A stretch of 64,000 nucleotides of DNA from Pyrenula massariospora (taxonomy: Eukaryota; Ascomycota; Eurotiomycetes; Pyrenulales; Pyrenulaceae), in NCBI GenBank assembly GCA_021030905.1, contig JAGFMI010000010.1, forward strand, positions 1,336,903 to 1,400,902, read 5' to 3'. Shown piece by piece: positions 1-11,379 of this stretch; the first letter of the stretch is position 1; the number at the start of each line of letters is the position of its first letter. The translations under genes and the position numbers were made by a program. The notes below the pieces were generated by a model. The model ran no database searches and was not told the origin of the DNA. It worked only from the letters and a program-made list of their open reading frames with translations.

Positions 1-377
1 GAGGCTAGATGATTCTGCGACCAGATGTTCTATCAAAACCTTAAGCTCAGGGCAGTCTTGGCGGACCTCTCAGGATTTCGACCGTTAGACCAGGGCCAAT
101 CCGTTTCGCTCGAGACGCGGGAGGCGAGGCCCCACCCTAGTGGCGTTCCCGCCCCATCCCGATGTCAGCATTTACGTACCGGGTTGAGAATCGAAGTTCC
201 TCTTTGACCTGGCTTTGAAGTCTTGAATGATGCTCATGGAGATGTTTAGCTAGGTCTTTTGTTTTAGCGTCGTAATCCAATGGCTCTACTGGCGCAACCT
301 ATACCAAAGTCTTTCGTTCTGTGATTGATCCCACTATCCTTTTATGCTTACTCTTGCAGCTCATCTCGAGCTCCAAC
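1..377. other. Gene-free left edge
   Basis: No coding region that I can support. Short open frames here are not related to anything I recognise. The last part is presumably the promoter and leader of the sugar-transporter gene that starts at 378. Confidence 0.5.
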
Positions 378-2176
378 ATGGCGAGGTCATTTCACGACGA
401 CGTCGACACCAAAAGAATACCGCCAAAACGGTGGAGGGAAAGTAGAAAATGGGGACTTGATCTTGACGCTGCACGGCGCTATTTGCTATTGACGTGCAGT
501 ATTGGAGGGCAAGTCCACCTTTGCTCGTCCAAAGGACTAGATAGCTGATCTATTACTCTAGCTTGCAGATCATCTGGTCGACAATCTTATCGAGTGGAAC
601 AGTAAGTCTTTTCATGCCACCTTGGCAAACGTCTGCTAAAGCTCCCCATCAGCCGTTTCTCATCTCACTTGGTTTTCCCAAATCGTCAACAGCATTGATA
701 TGGACCATTGCACCATTTTGCGGCGCTTTTGTGCAGCCCCATTTTGGCATGCTCAGTGATCGGTCGCGAAATCAATATGGTCGTCGAAGACCATTCATGC
801 TTGGAGGTGCCGTAGCCGTCAGCGTGTCATTAGTGTGCTTTGGATTCTCGCCATCCATTGTTTGTGGAATCCTGGATATGCTCGGCTCGAACATTTCCGA
901 GGCTCATATGCAGAGACTCGGGATGGCAAATGCAGTGCTCTGGTTCTGTGTCTTCAATATCGCCCTGCAACCTTTGACAGTCGGGAGTCGAGCTTTCATC
1001 GTCGAAAATTGTGCCGCAGAAGAGCAAGTCACAGTGCATGCATGGGCCAGTCGTATACAAGGATTGAGCAGCATCGCAGGGTACTTTCTAGCTTCACTGC
1101 CTCTACCGGAAATCTCCTCCTATGAGTCATTACCGCAATTTTCGACATTATGCCTATTATCGAGCTTTCTCCTGCTGGCGACTGTTGTCGTTAGTTGCTA
1201 TTTCGTTCATGAGAAAGCGCCTCGGTACCTACCGATAGTCGAAATCCACAACAGTGGCCTAAGTGCCAAAATCAAGCATCTCATTTCGGGCCTGCGACAA
1301 ATACCACGGCCAATCCGCAAAATATGTCTCGTTCAGTGCTTCGCCTGGATGGCGTGGTTTCCTTTCCTAGCCTACTACACGACATATATCGCCGAGACCC
1401 GCGACCTAGAATCTTCTACGTCGCTAGTCATCGGTCAAAAACCCCTTGACACACTCCAACAACCAGCAACATCCCCAAAACCGGCCTCGCTCAGGTTCGG
1501 CTCCTTCGCTGGCCTCCTCCTCGCTGTAGTCTCATTTGCCTCCACCTGCATCCTCCCTCTAATCGCCTCCCGCATGTCTTCGTCATCACCATCACCCGAG
1601 AAAAGCCCCGCATTACATCCCGACCGCCGATCTGACGCAGCATCAACCATCCCGACCTCGACTCTGACTTGGATCTGGACCCTCGCCCATTTCTACTTCG
1701 CCGCCGCCCTCCTCGCCCTCACCTCCCTCGGCCTCTTCCTCCCCTCCTCGTCCTCGTCCCTGCGATCCGTAACGTCCCTAGTCCTCGTAGCCTCCATCGG
1801 CATCCCCTGGGCCATCACCCTCTGGGTGCCCTACTGCCTCGTCGGCGTCGAACTCCGCCGTGCGCGAGCAAGTCCCTCCGCCTTTGTCATCGAGGACCAA
1901 GACGAAGACGGAGACAGCGACCGCCACCGCGAGAATGGCACAATCGAGAAATTTACTGCGGAAAGTGAGGCGGATGGGGAGACAGGCGCCGTGATGGGCT
2001 TCCACAACACGGCAATCTCAGCGCCGCAGATTGTTTCCGCGGTGATTTCGGCGCTTGTCTTTGCGGTGGCGAAACGTGGGGGCGAGGGGTTGGGGCTCGA
2101 ATGGGCGATGAGGATAGGGGGGTTGTGGGCCGTTGGCGCGGCGGTGTTGGCGTGGAGGATGGGGCGGGAGGCCTGA
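378..2176 (+). CDS. MFS/GPH-type sugar (sucrose-like) transporter, three exons
   Basis: Predicted proton-coupled disaccharide carrier of the plasma membrane (glycoside-pentoside-hexuronide/SUT-type branch of the MFS). Read as exons 378-512, 569-601 and 653-2176, giving 563 residues. The start is the first ATG of the frame and puts LLLTCSIGG at the beginning of the first membrane helix. Family signs are the loop motif SDRSRNQYGRRRPF between early helices, a large hydrophilic central loop, and GFHNTAISAPQIVSAVISAL near the C-terminus, which matches the conserved 'G..N.AI..PQ' element of sucrose carriers. The second intron (602-652, GTAAGT...CATCAG) is 51 bases with no stop, so it looks coding unless one notices that it interrupts the conserved GT-P-[YF]-L-x-S-LG stretch. 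Ser/Glu-rich insertions occur in two loops. Substrate is inferred from family only. Confidence 0.82.
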
Positions 2177-2714
2177 TGGAAGCTATGGGCGGGAGAGCAA
2201 TAGATATTGACCTCAGTATGCTGTGAGAATGGCGGCGTCTGGTTGGACTGTGGCGTTTTTTGTCGTCTCGGATAGACTAAGAAGGGACCTAGTTATTGCG
2301 ACCTATTTATAGGCGATGTACCCATTTGATAGCGGTTTAGGAGAGAATTGGGAAAATGACCTGGATTGATTACTCTCTCTCTCTCTTCTTCGCAATCTTT
2401 TCCAACCGTCTTCCTCAGTCTCTCTGCCTGTCGTCGCTGGGCAAAATTGACAGTGTCCATTGTAACATTTCTGTCGCAGAGTCGGGAATCGCTCAGAGAA
2501 TAAGTTCCGAAGTTTCTGATTCCTATCCCATTTGCCATCTCGATACTGCAGAATTATGAAGTCGAAAATCGTCGAACATAAGCAGTTTATCTATTTTGGC
2601 CTTTTAGCCGGTCTTTTGGTGTCCTTTTTCGCAAGTTTTTCTAGCCAACAAATCTCGTTTAGGAGCGAAGATATTTGCGTGTATATTAGCTAGCCTCTGA
2701 AAATTGTATTGAGG
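2177..2714. other. Intergenic between convergent genes
   Basis: Lies between the 3' ends of the transporter and of the minus-strand gene at 2715-4910. A pyrimidine run (ctctctctct) near 2375 is the only visible peculiarity. No gene seen. Confidence 0.5.
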
Positions 2715-4910
2715 CTATAAATGCTCATCTGCTAGCCATGTGTCGCTTGCCGGAAGTTCGTTTTCTAGCGTACTGCCATCCTCCGACGGCTGAATTTCCA
2801 CTTTCTCTTTTAGAGGTTCAATAGTCCAGACTCCACATTTATTTGCAAAGTTGTGGACTGTTGGATAGCCTGCTGCTTCCACAGTCTGTACGTCCGTTTT
2901 TTCACGTATCGGTTTCGATCCGGTTTGGTAGAATCTTCCACCTTTGAACACACCATCAGGGTTTACCGCGGGGTCGGTGCAAGTCTTGTAGAGGTAGTCC
3001 ATGCTTCCGCCATCATCACGACCATCCCTTCCATCCTTTTTTATCCCCACGATATCTGCGCATTGCGTAAGTAAATCTGGGGCACAGCGAAGCGGGTGGT
3101 ATGTGAATCTCCAGCCAGGGTCATTCTCCTGGTCTTCATGGTGCCCTTTGCCCGCGTAGGTGAAGGCCGCATGAGATATGTTAGCTCCGTGCCCCCACGC
3201 GCCCCTACACGCGTCTGCTACAGCATGGCTATAAGTTTCGGTTGGTGGGCTAATCGCTGCACTAGAATCCGCAGGAAGTCCGCCTGTAAAGCATTCTATA
3301 CCCTCTCTAAGGCTCGCAAACGGTGGAGCTCGTGTAGATGTATCTTCGAAGTTTGCCCCCTCAGACTCGGTCTGCTGAGCACGCAATCCATCATAATCAG
3401 GCATGTCACTTACCCACATCTTGATCGATAGCGAGCTATCATTACCGAGCTGAGCGGGTGGACCGTGTTCGTCAGGGAAGAGGTGAAACTCCATCGAAGT
3501 CTAGCTACCATTTTGAACGGCTGGAAGGAATTGAGTAAACATTAGGCTAGCGACCAATACTTGGAGATTTGTCCTGCTGCGCGGGATACATGTATCGTCT
3601 TCCACATCGTCTCGAGAAATTAGGCGTCTCTTAGGAGACCTCGAGACGGAATTTCCTTTCTCCCAGCCAGGAGGAAGTGGTGGAGCATCTGGCGCAACAC
3701 TGACAGGTATCTTGTCAGATTGTGGAATGCCTGATAATTAACATTGTCAGCACTGAAACTCATATAATTGAATCGACGTACCTGTTGGTATGCCTCCTTT
3801 CGGAAAACCTGCTCTGATATTCACGAATTGAATCCCATTGTCACGTCTTCCATGACCCTCCCCATTATAGTCCCCCCTAAAGTAGATGATAATAGCAAGA
3901 ATTCCGACGACGAACCTGCGCTACTTTGTTAGCTGAATGCACTCTAAGAACTTTTAAGCAGAGCTACGTGCTGCCCTATTTTTGACCACGCCTCCAAAAC
4001 AAAGTTACGGTTTGCCATTGGATCCTGACTACTACCTTCAAGATTCAGCCCAAAACAGATACAATTACGCATCAGACCACATGATTCAGCTACTCCGTAG
4101 GAAAGAGGGCTAGATCGACTTCGGAATTGGCTCAGAGCTTGTACAGAGTCTGTCGGTCTAGCGGTTGCTGGCGACTCTTCACTCATCGTAATTATTACCA
4201 CCTCAGGATCTGGATCTTGATCTTGGGGGTTGCCCTGATCGAAGTATTTCTCAAACTCGAGAAAGTACTGGTCCGCCCCTTTGGCTGTGCGGATATCACC
4301 GTGGGTCCGCCTGTATTGGAGCTGTTGTTGACCTTGATGGACGATCGAATCTATTAATCGGCAGGCATAGCCGATTAACCTATCGTCGTGCAAAGAATGC
4401 GTTCCACCTGCCGATGTTCCCTGCATTTCTGTCGACTTGCAATAATCATAAATCTTCTTCAACTCCCGTGGTGGCACTGTATCTAAAAGGAGGTAAGCTT
4501 GAATTTTTCCTTTTCTTCGAATACTTACTGTATGTCATGTTGTCAGTGGCAGACTCCCCCCCAACCGGCCTTATCTCGCTTTCTGTTGGTTGCTAGTCAT
4601 CACCACTACCCGATTGAACGACGTCCTAGCCTCCTCCTAGTTGCTCTTCAGACGAGGAAAGAGGCGAATGCTAGGGGTGACCAGACGTCCCTGTGGGATC
4701 AGTGTCGGATCCACGTTTTGAATTTTCGGTCTTATTTTCCGAGTTGTGTAGATTTTCGAAAAGGCTGACAAGTATCGCTGCCTTGAAAAGGATTTCAGAC
4801 TTGTCCGAAAGCGAAATATAGTCATCTTTTGGCTTGCAGGTCTCGTTCTGACCGGCAGTATATCCTATGCCGATAAGAAGGACCGCAGGAACCACAAATT
4901 TTATCTCCAT
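2715..4910 (-). CDS. Uncharacterised protein with N-terminal signal and one central membrane segment, six exons
   Basis: I do not recognise the family. Exons read on the minus strand are 4910-4682, 4582-4529, 4482-3968, 3920-3782, 3730-3561 and 3500-2715; all phases agree and give 630 residues. The N-terminus MEIKFVVPAVLLIGIGYTAG looks like a cleavable signal. A second hydrophobic stretch, FVVGILAIIIYF, begins the fourth exon and is followed by basic and acidic loops, so the protein may be membrane anchored. The segment after it contains LPPGWEKG. The C-terminal third has several cysteines (REGIECF, DACRG, LRCAP, TQCADI, KTCTD, NKCGVW) and acidic ends. The gene is divergent from the HEXXH gene at 7441, an arrangement seen again at 27.8-33.3 and 60.2-64 kb, but I see no convincing similarity to those partner genes. 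The splice at 3920 (tag/CGCAGG) is the least certain. Confidence 0.55.
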
Positions 4911-5112
4911 AATGTGACCCCGATAAGGGAAGAAATAGTAAATTGTGAAAACTTTCGTGCGTATCAATAATGATACCTTTGAGAGTCAAAGTAAGAAGTG
5001 GAAGCCAGTACATTTTATATTTCGAATCGTCACGATCCCAAAGTGAGTCTTCGTCTTTTCAGGCTTCATCTCAGAGTTGGACACTTGCCGCCAGAGGCCG
5101 CGCGGAAGTTTT

Positions 5113-6255
5113 CCACACACCAAAACAAGTCATCATGGCTATAAACAGGATTGTTCTTAATTGTATTTTCAAATAACATATAACTTTAAAAAGTTAAAAA
5201 ATTTAAATTACAATAAATATAACATACATTTTATTTAATTTAAAGATTATATAATACAACTGAAACTAATTTAAAATCTTTATCTATATAATTTTAATAA
5301 TAAAGTTTTAAAATCATAATGAATAAAATAAAAAAATATTAAATTGTATAACCCTATTTTGTGCTTAATTTATATTGAAATTTTTATTTTTTTAAAAATA
5401 ATAGTTTATTTTTAATATCAATATTTGTGACCATGTTTACTATAAATTTTATTTTTTTAAATTTAATACATTGAAAAAAACAAAATGTAATTTCTACAAA
5501 TTAAATTTAAAATAAATATTTTACAAATAAAAATTGATGTATGTATAAATCATAAATTATTTTATAAATAGTTTATTTTTTAATATTATAAATTAATATA
5601 TTTAGTGAAACACTAAACATTATTTTTTTTATTAAAATATTTAAAATTTTAAATAAATATTTTTATTTTGTTAGTAAGTCGATGCATAAATTTTAATTAA
5701 AATAAATTTAAAATAAATTTACTCACAATTATAATAACTATATAATTAAAAAAAATTTAAAAAAATACAATGAAACCTTTACCGCAAAAAAAATTTTTTA
5801 TTTTGCAAATTACCATTTATTATTAAATATTAAATATTTAAAAATACAAAATATCTTGTTCACAAATATTAAATTATTTTTTATTAATAGCTTTATTTAA
5901 ATATTAATTTGTAATAAATTTACAATAAAATAATAATAAATAATTTTCTCTTTACGGTTTTAAATTATAATATAAATTTAAATATTTTTAATGAAATAAT
6001 ATAAAATTAATTTTTAATATTGTTATATATCGGCGCTAAAAATAATATTTTTTTTAAAATTTATTTACAACATATTCAAATTAATATTATAATTAGAAAG
6101 ATTTATTAATATACTCTAATTATAATAAATTTAAAAAATAATAATATAACATATTAAGCCGCGAGTGTTTATATTTATTAATATTTTTAATTTCAATGTT
6201 AATTTATATCAACAGTAATTTTTTATAACTTTCTTTTCTTCCTTTTAAATAATAT
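5113..6255. repeat. AT-rich direct repeat, copy 1 (1,143 bases), RIP-like
   Basis: Extremely AT-rich block that starts at ccacacaccaaaacaagtca and ends at cttccttttaaataatat. The next block (6256-7398) is a full head-to-tail second copy at a constant offset of 1,143 bases, with the same boundaries and no net length change. Differences between copies are overwhelmingly C/T or G/A, for example caatgaaacc here against cagtggaacc in copy 2. No open frame survives. The original identity (transposon relic or local duplication) cannot be told. Confidence 0.9.
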
Positions 6256-7398
6256 CCACACACCAAAGCAAATCATTATAGTTATAAATAGGATTATCCT
6301 TAATCATATTTTTAAATAATATATGATTTTAAAAAATTAAAAAATTCAAATTATAATAGATACAATATATATTTTATTTAATTTAAAAATTATGTAGTAC
6401 AACTAAAATCAATTTAAAATTTTTATCTATATAATTTTAATGATAAAATTTTAAAATTATAATAAATAAAATAAAAAAATATTAAATTATATAACCCTGT
6501 TTTGCGCTTAATTTATATTAAAATTTTTATTTTTTTAAAAATAATAATTTATCTTTAACATTAATATTTATAATTATATTTATTATAAATTTTATTTTTT
6601 TAAATTCAATATATTAAGAAAAGCGAAATATAATTTTTACAAATTAAATTTAAAATAAACATTTTACAAATAAAGATTAATATATATACAAATTATAAAT
6701 TATTTTATAAATAGTTTATTCTTTAATATTATGAATTAATATATTTAATGAAACACTAAATACTATTTTTTTTATTAAAATATTTAAAACTTTAAATAAA
6801 TATTTTTATTTTATTGGTAAATTGGTGTATAAGTCTTAATTAAAATAAATTTAAAATAAATTTACTCACAATCATAGTGATTATATAATTAAAAAAAATT
6901 TAAAAAAATACAGTGGAACCTTTACCACAAAAAAAATTTTCTACTCCGCAAATTGCCATTTATTGTTAAACATTAAATATTTAAAAATATAAAATATCTT
7001 GTTCACAAATATTAAATTATTTTTTATTAATAACTTTATCTAAATATTAATCTGTAATAAATTTACAATAAAATAACAATAAATAATTTTCTCTTTGCGG
7101 CTTTAAACTACAATGTAAATTTAAATATTTTTAATAAAACAGCATAAAATTAATCTTTAATATTACTATATACCGACACTGAAAGCAATATCTTTTTTAA
7201 AATCTATTTACAGTATATCCAAATCAATATTATAACTAGAAAAGTTTATCAGCACATTCTAACTACAACAAATTTAAAAAATAATAATATAATATATTAA
7301 GCCGCGAGTGTTCACACTTATTAATACTTTTAACTTCAATATCGATTTATATCAATAGTAGTTCTTCACAACTTTTTTTTCTTCCTTTTGAATAATAT
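6256..7398. repeat. AT-rich direct repeat, copy 2 (1,143 bases), RIP-like
   Basis: Second tandem copy of the block at 5113-6255. It begins ccacacaccaaagcaaatca and ends cttccttttgaataatat. Each copy keeps some G or C positions that the other has as A or T, so both were mutated independently after duplication. Its right edge lies 42 bases before the ATG of the gene at 7441. Confidence 0.9.
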
Positions 7399-7440
7399 AT
7401 TCACCCAAGGCCGTCTTACCGTAGACGATACTCAAATGCG

Positions 7441-8442
7441 ATGAAGTTATCGGCGGCTGTTCTAGCAATGTCTTGTACATCGTGCGTCTCACAATATGCT
7501 CCTTTTACTCTCGGGGTTGATCCGTCATGTTTGCAAGACCCTCAAAAGAGATTCAACTTTTTTGCTGGTCTATCATCGGCAAGAGAATTGGCAAGAGCCA
7601 CATTGAGCATGTTGGAGCATCCAAACGATCGTTATAATAGTCTTCTCTTTCAGATAATCTTCAAAGATGGTCCGAATTCTTTTCTCGGAGAGTCCGTTAT
7701 CAGCCGCCTTAAAGAAATTTCTATAGCATTAGTGGACGCGGAGCTAGTTTCAGAGGCAGACCCTAGAGCGTACCTGGCTGAAACTTATCGCTATTATTGC
7801 GATAACGACAGTTTGGATGGATATTCAAGTAGATGGAGGCTTCGTTCGGACCCATTGAACCCGCCAACAGGTTACATTCCTCAAAGAGAGCGACAGGCAT
7901 TCTCTGACAAAATAAGTGGTCCATATCAGGAATGGATAGACTCTCAAAATGATGTCGTTATGAGCCCTGGAGGTGGATGCCAGGAGCCAGGTGTCGTGGC
8001 CATGACGTATTACCCCAATCCCTTTAGGACCATCCATTCCCATCTCAATCCACGAAGAATCTTAGCCACAGCAACCATCTGCGACATCACACTTGGTTCC
8101 CATCATTTCCCATCTCTGGACACCGCTTCCCTAGCGCACGGTCTAGGCAGCCTTAGCATCAGTCAGCTAAATTACTTACCTGGATTTATTTTTCTCCATG
8201 AATTTTGCCATTTCCCTCCGTGGAGACTTGTGGACCTCGAATCTCCTCACAAACCCGGAGAGCGAGCCTATCAATGGGACGACATAACAGCCATTGGAGA
8301 CACCACAAAGTCGCTTCAAATTGTAAATAACGTTGTGTTCTACGCCTCACTGGCGCTGCTGAAAGACCTCGGCTGGCGGTTGATTGAGGATCCAGTCGCC
8401 CTACACACCGGGAGATTATATCGACACAGACGTTACCAATAA
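7441..8442 (+). CDS. Secreted HEXXH metalloprotease-like protein, paralog 1 (intronless)
   Basis: Single uninterrupted frame of 333 residues. A hydrophobic signal (MKLSAAVLAMSCTSCVSQ) leads into a mature part with WG-free, Cys-containing blocks shared with two other genes in the window: YYCDNDSL (IRIYCDNDPH and IRIFCDNDPQ in the others), PYQEW, ATICD, and a block ending in AYQWDDI. HEFCH at residues 253-257 fits the HEXXH zinc motif. The later A-Y-x-W-x-D and VNNVVFYASL segments resemble the layout of asp-zincin/deuterolysin-like (M35) enzymes, which is inference. It is the only one of the three paralogs with a complete HEXXH and the only one without introns. Its upstream region is the AT-rich RIP-like repeat, so expression is doubtful. 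Expected site of action is outside the cell. Confidence 0.75.
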   Translation: MKLSAAVLAMSCTSCVSQYAPFTLGVDPSCLQDPQKRFNFFAGLSSARELARATLSMLEHPNDRYNSLLFQIIFKDGPNSFLGESVISRLKEISIALVDAELVSEADPRAYLAETYRYYCDNDSLDGYSSRWRLRSDPLNPPTGYIPQRERQAFSDKISGPYQEWIDSQNDVVMSPGGGCQEPGVVAMTYYPNPFRTIHSHLNPRRILATATICDITLGSHHFPSLDTASLAHGLGSLSISQLNYLPGFIFLHEFCHFPPWRLVDLESPHKPGERAYQWDDITAIGDTTKSLQIVNNVVFYASLALLKDLGWRLIEDPVALHTGRLYRHRRYQ

Positions 8443-9003
8443 ATCTACGCAGCGAACCCAATAGGAAGTTCCTCCGCAAAATCTGCTTGAGCAGGATCGA
8501 GCCGGACTGCTGTCATTTAAGCTTCCATCTCTAAAGAGCTGCTAATATTATCACGCTGGCGGAGTGTTTTAAGGTCGATCTCTATTAAAAATCAAAGGAG
8601 CAAAATTTCTTATACTATTATAGAATATGAAACAAATAAGTAGGCGGTGTAGTCATAATGAATATTGTATAACTTTGTTCAGTTTTACAGTATGAATAAA
8701 TCTCTCAGCTTTAAAGTACCTTGTACAGTTGCTGAATCCGACGTTGCTGATACTTGGCTGAATACAGAGAGTACTATCAAGGCTAGGTGGCGCTCACGTC
8801 GAGGAAGAGCTCTGAAAATTGACGGAGGAAAGTCTGACTAAAACGATCTGGTCCTCGAAATAATTGACTTTAAAACCTCGCCACGCTGCCACCTACGCCG
8901 TCGATGGCGGTATGAATTGTATTCACAGATTTGGCGCTGATATATTCTCTGTGCATCACTTCTTTACATCAAAGTAAATCTTTCCGAACCTTATTCCTCT
9001 CAT
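8443..9003. other. Intergenic
   Basis: No coding region seen. It lies between the 3' end of the HEXXH gene and the 3' end of the HET relic on the opposite strand. Confidence 0.5.
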
Positions 9004-9703
9004 TTAGACTGCCTCCGCAGTCAACCGCGGGCCAGAACCGACAGTCTCTCCAGTCCCAATGTTCCGGAACGTTGCCGCGTTCTCGGGTTTTCCGGCAGTT
9101 TCCGTAAGTGGCACTTTCTCCCAGCCGCCTGGAAGACGTCCTGGACGCGGGTCGTCGGTCTTGTATTTCCCGGTAAAAGTGTCGAGAAGCTCCGGCTCGG
9201 CCCAGCTCTGACGATTGCGCTCAACCTGAAGCTGGTAAGGTGGCGACACCAGCCCAAGATATGCCTCGCCATTCATAGTACCTTGAATGAAAGCGGGGCC
9301 GATAATGATATAGCAGCCGGGACGTTGTGGATGTGGATGACAGAGTATGGGTTGAGCGCAGCTGAGAAAGGAGCAGAGGTCTTCCGGAGCAGCGATAAGG
9401 CTTTTCGTCATGCTGAAGTACTGGCTGTTCGTCAAGAGGAAGCATCATCCGTCCATAACAAGTAGCAGGATCAAACGAAATTCTTCCGGTAGTGTGGTGG
9501 ACTTTTCTCCAGCTGATGATCAAGTCGGCGCGAGCATATTCATTCATTGTGAATGAGTTGGAAATGCAAATATGCGATAGACGTCCTTGCAAGGACCAGA
9601 TGTCAAGGTCGAGACAAAGTCTTGCTGCAGCTTTTTCATTTTGACCCTCGGGTGCTCTTTCCGAACTACATGTCTCTATAAATTGTGCATGACTGTTAGC
9701 CAT
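9004..9703 (-). pseudogene. C-terminal relic of a HET-type (heterokaryon incompatibility) gene
   Basis: Two overlapping minus-strand frames carry pieces of one protein. The distal piece (9435-9004) has GCYIIIGPAFIQGTMNGEAY, which corresponds to the 'vG.afvhGiMdGEa' block near the end of many fungal HET proteins, followed by DDPRPGRLPGGWEKV and a closing GPRLTAEAV, like the common 'DPRLT.e.L' end. The upstream piece (about 9703-9440) is in another frame. The N-terminal HET core (YxALSYxWG, D(A/S)LCI.Q) is absent from this locus. I read it as a 5'-truncated, frameshifted remnant. Confidence 0.55.
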
Positions 9704-10355
9704 TTAAAGCTGTCATCTGGTCGCTCCTCTCCGACTTGTTGGATAGTAGCGACTCTCACACCACGAGCTATCAACACAGCCCCCACTTTGCTGATGTATT
9801 TCCACACAATAACTTTCTCCCCTGCTATCCTTTCGTACCGTGGTGAATTTTATCTTGCATTAATTCCTTCTGGTGATGTTTGCTTTGTTCCAAGCCATAG
9901 TCACTTGTCATCTGCATAACACGAGCCGTCGTGCTTTCTGTTCTATCCATGCTTGACATGCTGAATCTTGAGCCTGGTCACGGAGGGGAAATCTTTGATC
10001 TCTTGCTCAATTCTCCTAGATTCGACCTGCTCCGAAGTCTAGCCGCAAGTCTATCAGCACCAGACTAGAGTACGATAGAGATTGTGAATCATTCCGCAAA
10101 AACGCCTTCGCCTAGGCTAGCAAGCTTCCATGTCCACCGGCTTGGGCCCACGGGTATGTATGATCTGAGACTTCATGAGAATCTATGAGTGTAAAGTTTC
10201 GAGCAGGGAAAGTCTCACATGATGTTCGCGCGGGTATCATAGCCCGATAACTCAGCGCAGGGCACGAGGGAGATGGCTCTAATCGTGAGATGAGGTTTGG
10301 CCGCAGCTTGCCCTGAGTCACGGAGCTTTGGTATGGATGGAGAATTTGAGTTCGC
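9704..10355. other. Intergenic
   Basis: I see no supportable gene. Missing 5' parts of the HET relic would be expected here but no HET core motif can be read in any frame. Confidence 0.45.
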
Positions 10356-11379
10356 TTAGCCGCCGTAGGTGTCTAGATAGCATCGATACAGCTCAGGACA
10401 GCTAAAACTGTTAGCGATCTGTCTTTCACGTTTATTGAAGTACTTACTGTACGGGCTCTCTCCCCAATATAATGTGCCACAGGAATTCGAATATTCTGCC
10501 GCTTGTATCATCATCCAAATCTGTTTCCAGAAGCCATCGCCTATATCTAACAAAATCCTCCTTGCTTCTCTTTCTAATTTGCTCGCGCGAGGCTGCAAAT
10601 TGCGAGCAGCATGCTGCCGCAATTGTTTTTGGTATTTCAGTCTCGTTGCCAAAGAAGACCTTCCAGACTTCTTCCATGTGTGCCTCCTGCTCTTTCTCAG
10701 GTGGGTCGCGGAATGGTTGGACCTCATCAGGACAGCCAGGAACCCAATTGCACCGCAAATTAGCATAGCCTTCCTTGCGGACGTACTCAAGGCGTAACTC
10801 TTTGAGCGACTTCACATTGTTATATCCTGGCCTGTCTGTATGCCATGCTGTAGGGTATCCATCAAGGTGGGAGTGAACAAAGGCGACAATTGACGGGAGC
10901 CTCTCATAGAAATCGATGATGAAGGTTAGGTACGCCATGGCCTCTTTTCCTTTGTTCTTCGGCACACGATTGTAGGCATGAGGATCCTCCACATGGTATA
11001 TCACATGCAGCCAACTATATATCGTCGGTCAGAGTCTGCGCAAGTGCTTATCGACTGACGTGAACCCTTACTTAGGAAGCTGTTCTTCAACCCAGTTGGC
11101 ATTTTCAGACTCTAATACGGCGATCACGACGACCTTGTCTGTCGTCTCTGGCCATTCCGCAGCCGGATACTCAGCGCTGAAGGGTGTCAATGTTTCGACT
11201 TGCTCTAGGTCCGATGCTGTGTAAGCAGACTCGGGTGTTGTGGTGATTGAAGTATTGAAGAAACGAAATTTTTGATTGAGTGGTCCGCTTGCTGGCCAAT
11301 ACCAATGCGAGACAAATGCAAAGAACAATACACAGAGTCCAAGAAGAACATAGAATCTACAAGCAAAAACTAAATTCAT
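10356..11379 (-). CDS. DUF3431 domain protein, type II membrane anchor, three exons
   Basis: Exons 11379-11072, 11014-10448 and 10401-10356, 306 residues. The N-terminal hydrophobic stretch FYVLLGLCVLFFAFVSHWYW acts as signal anchor. The rest carries the DUF3431 blocks in order: VVVIAVLESENANWVEEQLP, then NWLHVIYHVED, VPKNKGKEAMAYLTFIID, VAFVHSHLDGYPTAWHTD, NLRCNWVPGCP, CCSQFAASREQIR, RRWLLETDLDDDTSGR, and a terminal CPELYRCYLDTYGG created by the last splice. Several blocks resemble fungal glycosyltransferase-like luminal proteins, but the activity of the family is not established. Both introns are short with clean GT-AG ends. A 25-base GT...AG stretch at the start (11355-11379) is too short to be a normal intron, so the ATG at 11379 is preferred. 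Confidence 0.85.

Noticed and set aside
11355-11379. 25-base GT...AG segment at the start of the DUF3431 gene as an intron joined to an upstream ATG at 11410
   Set aside because: It would give an in-frame start, but 25 bases is too short for spliceosomal introns, and the ATG at 11379 already yields a good signal anchor.
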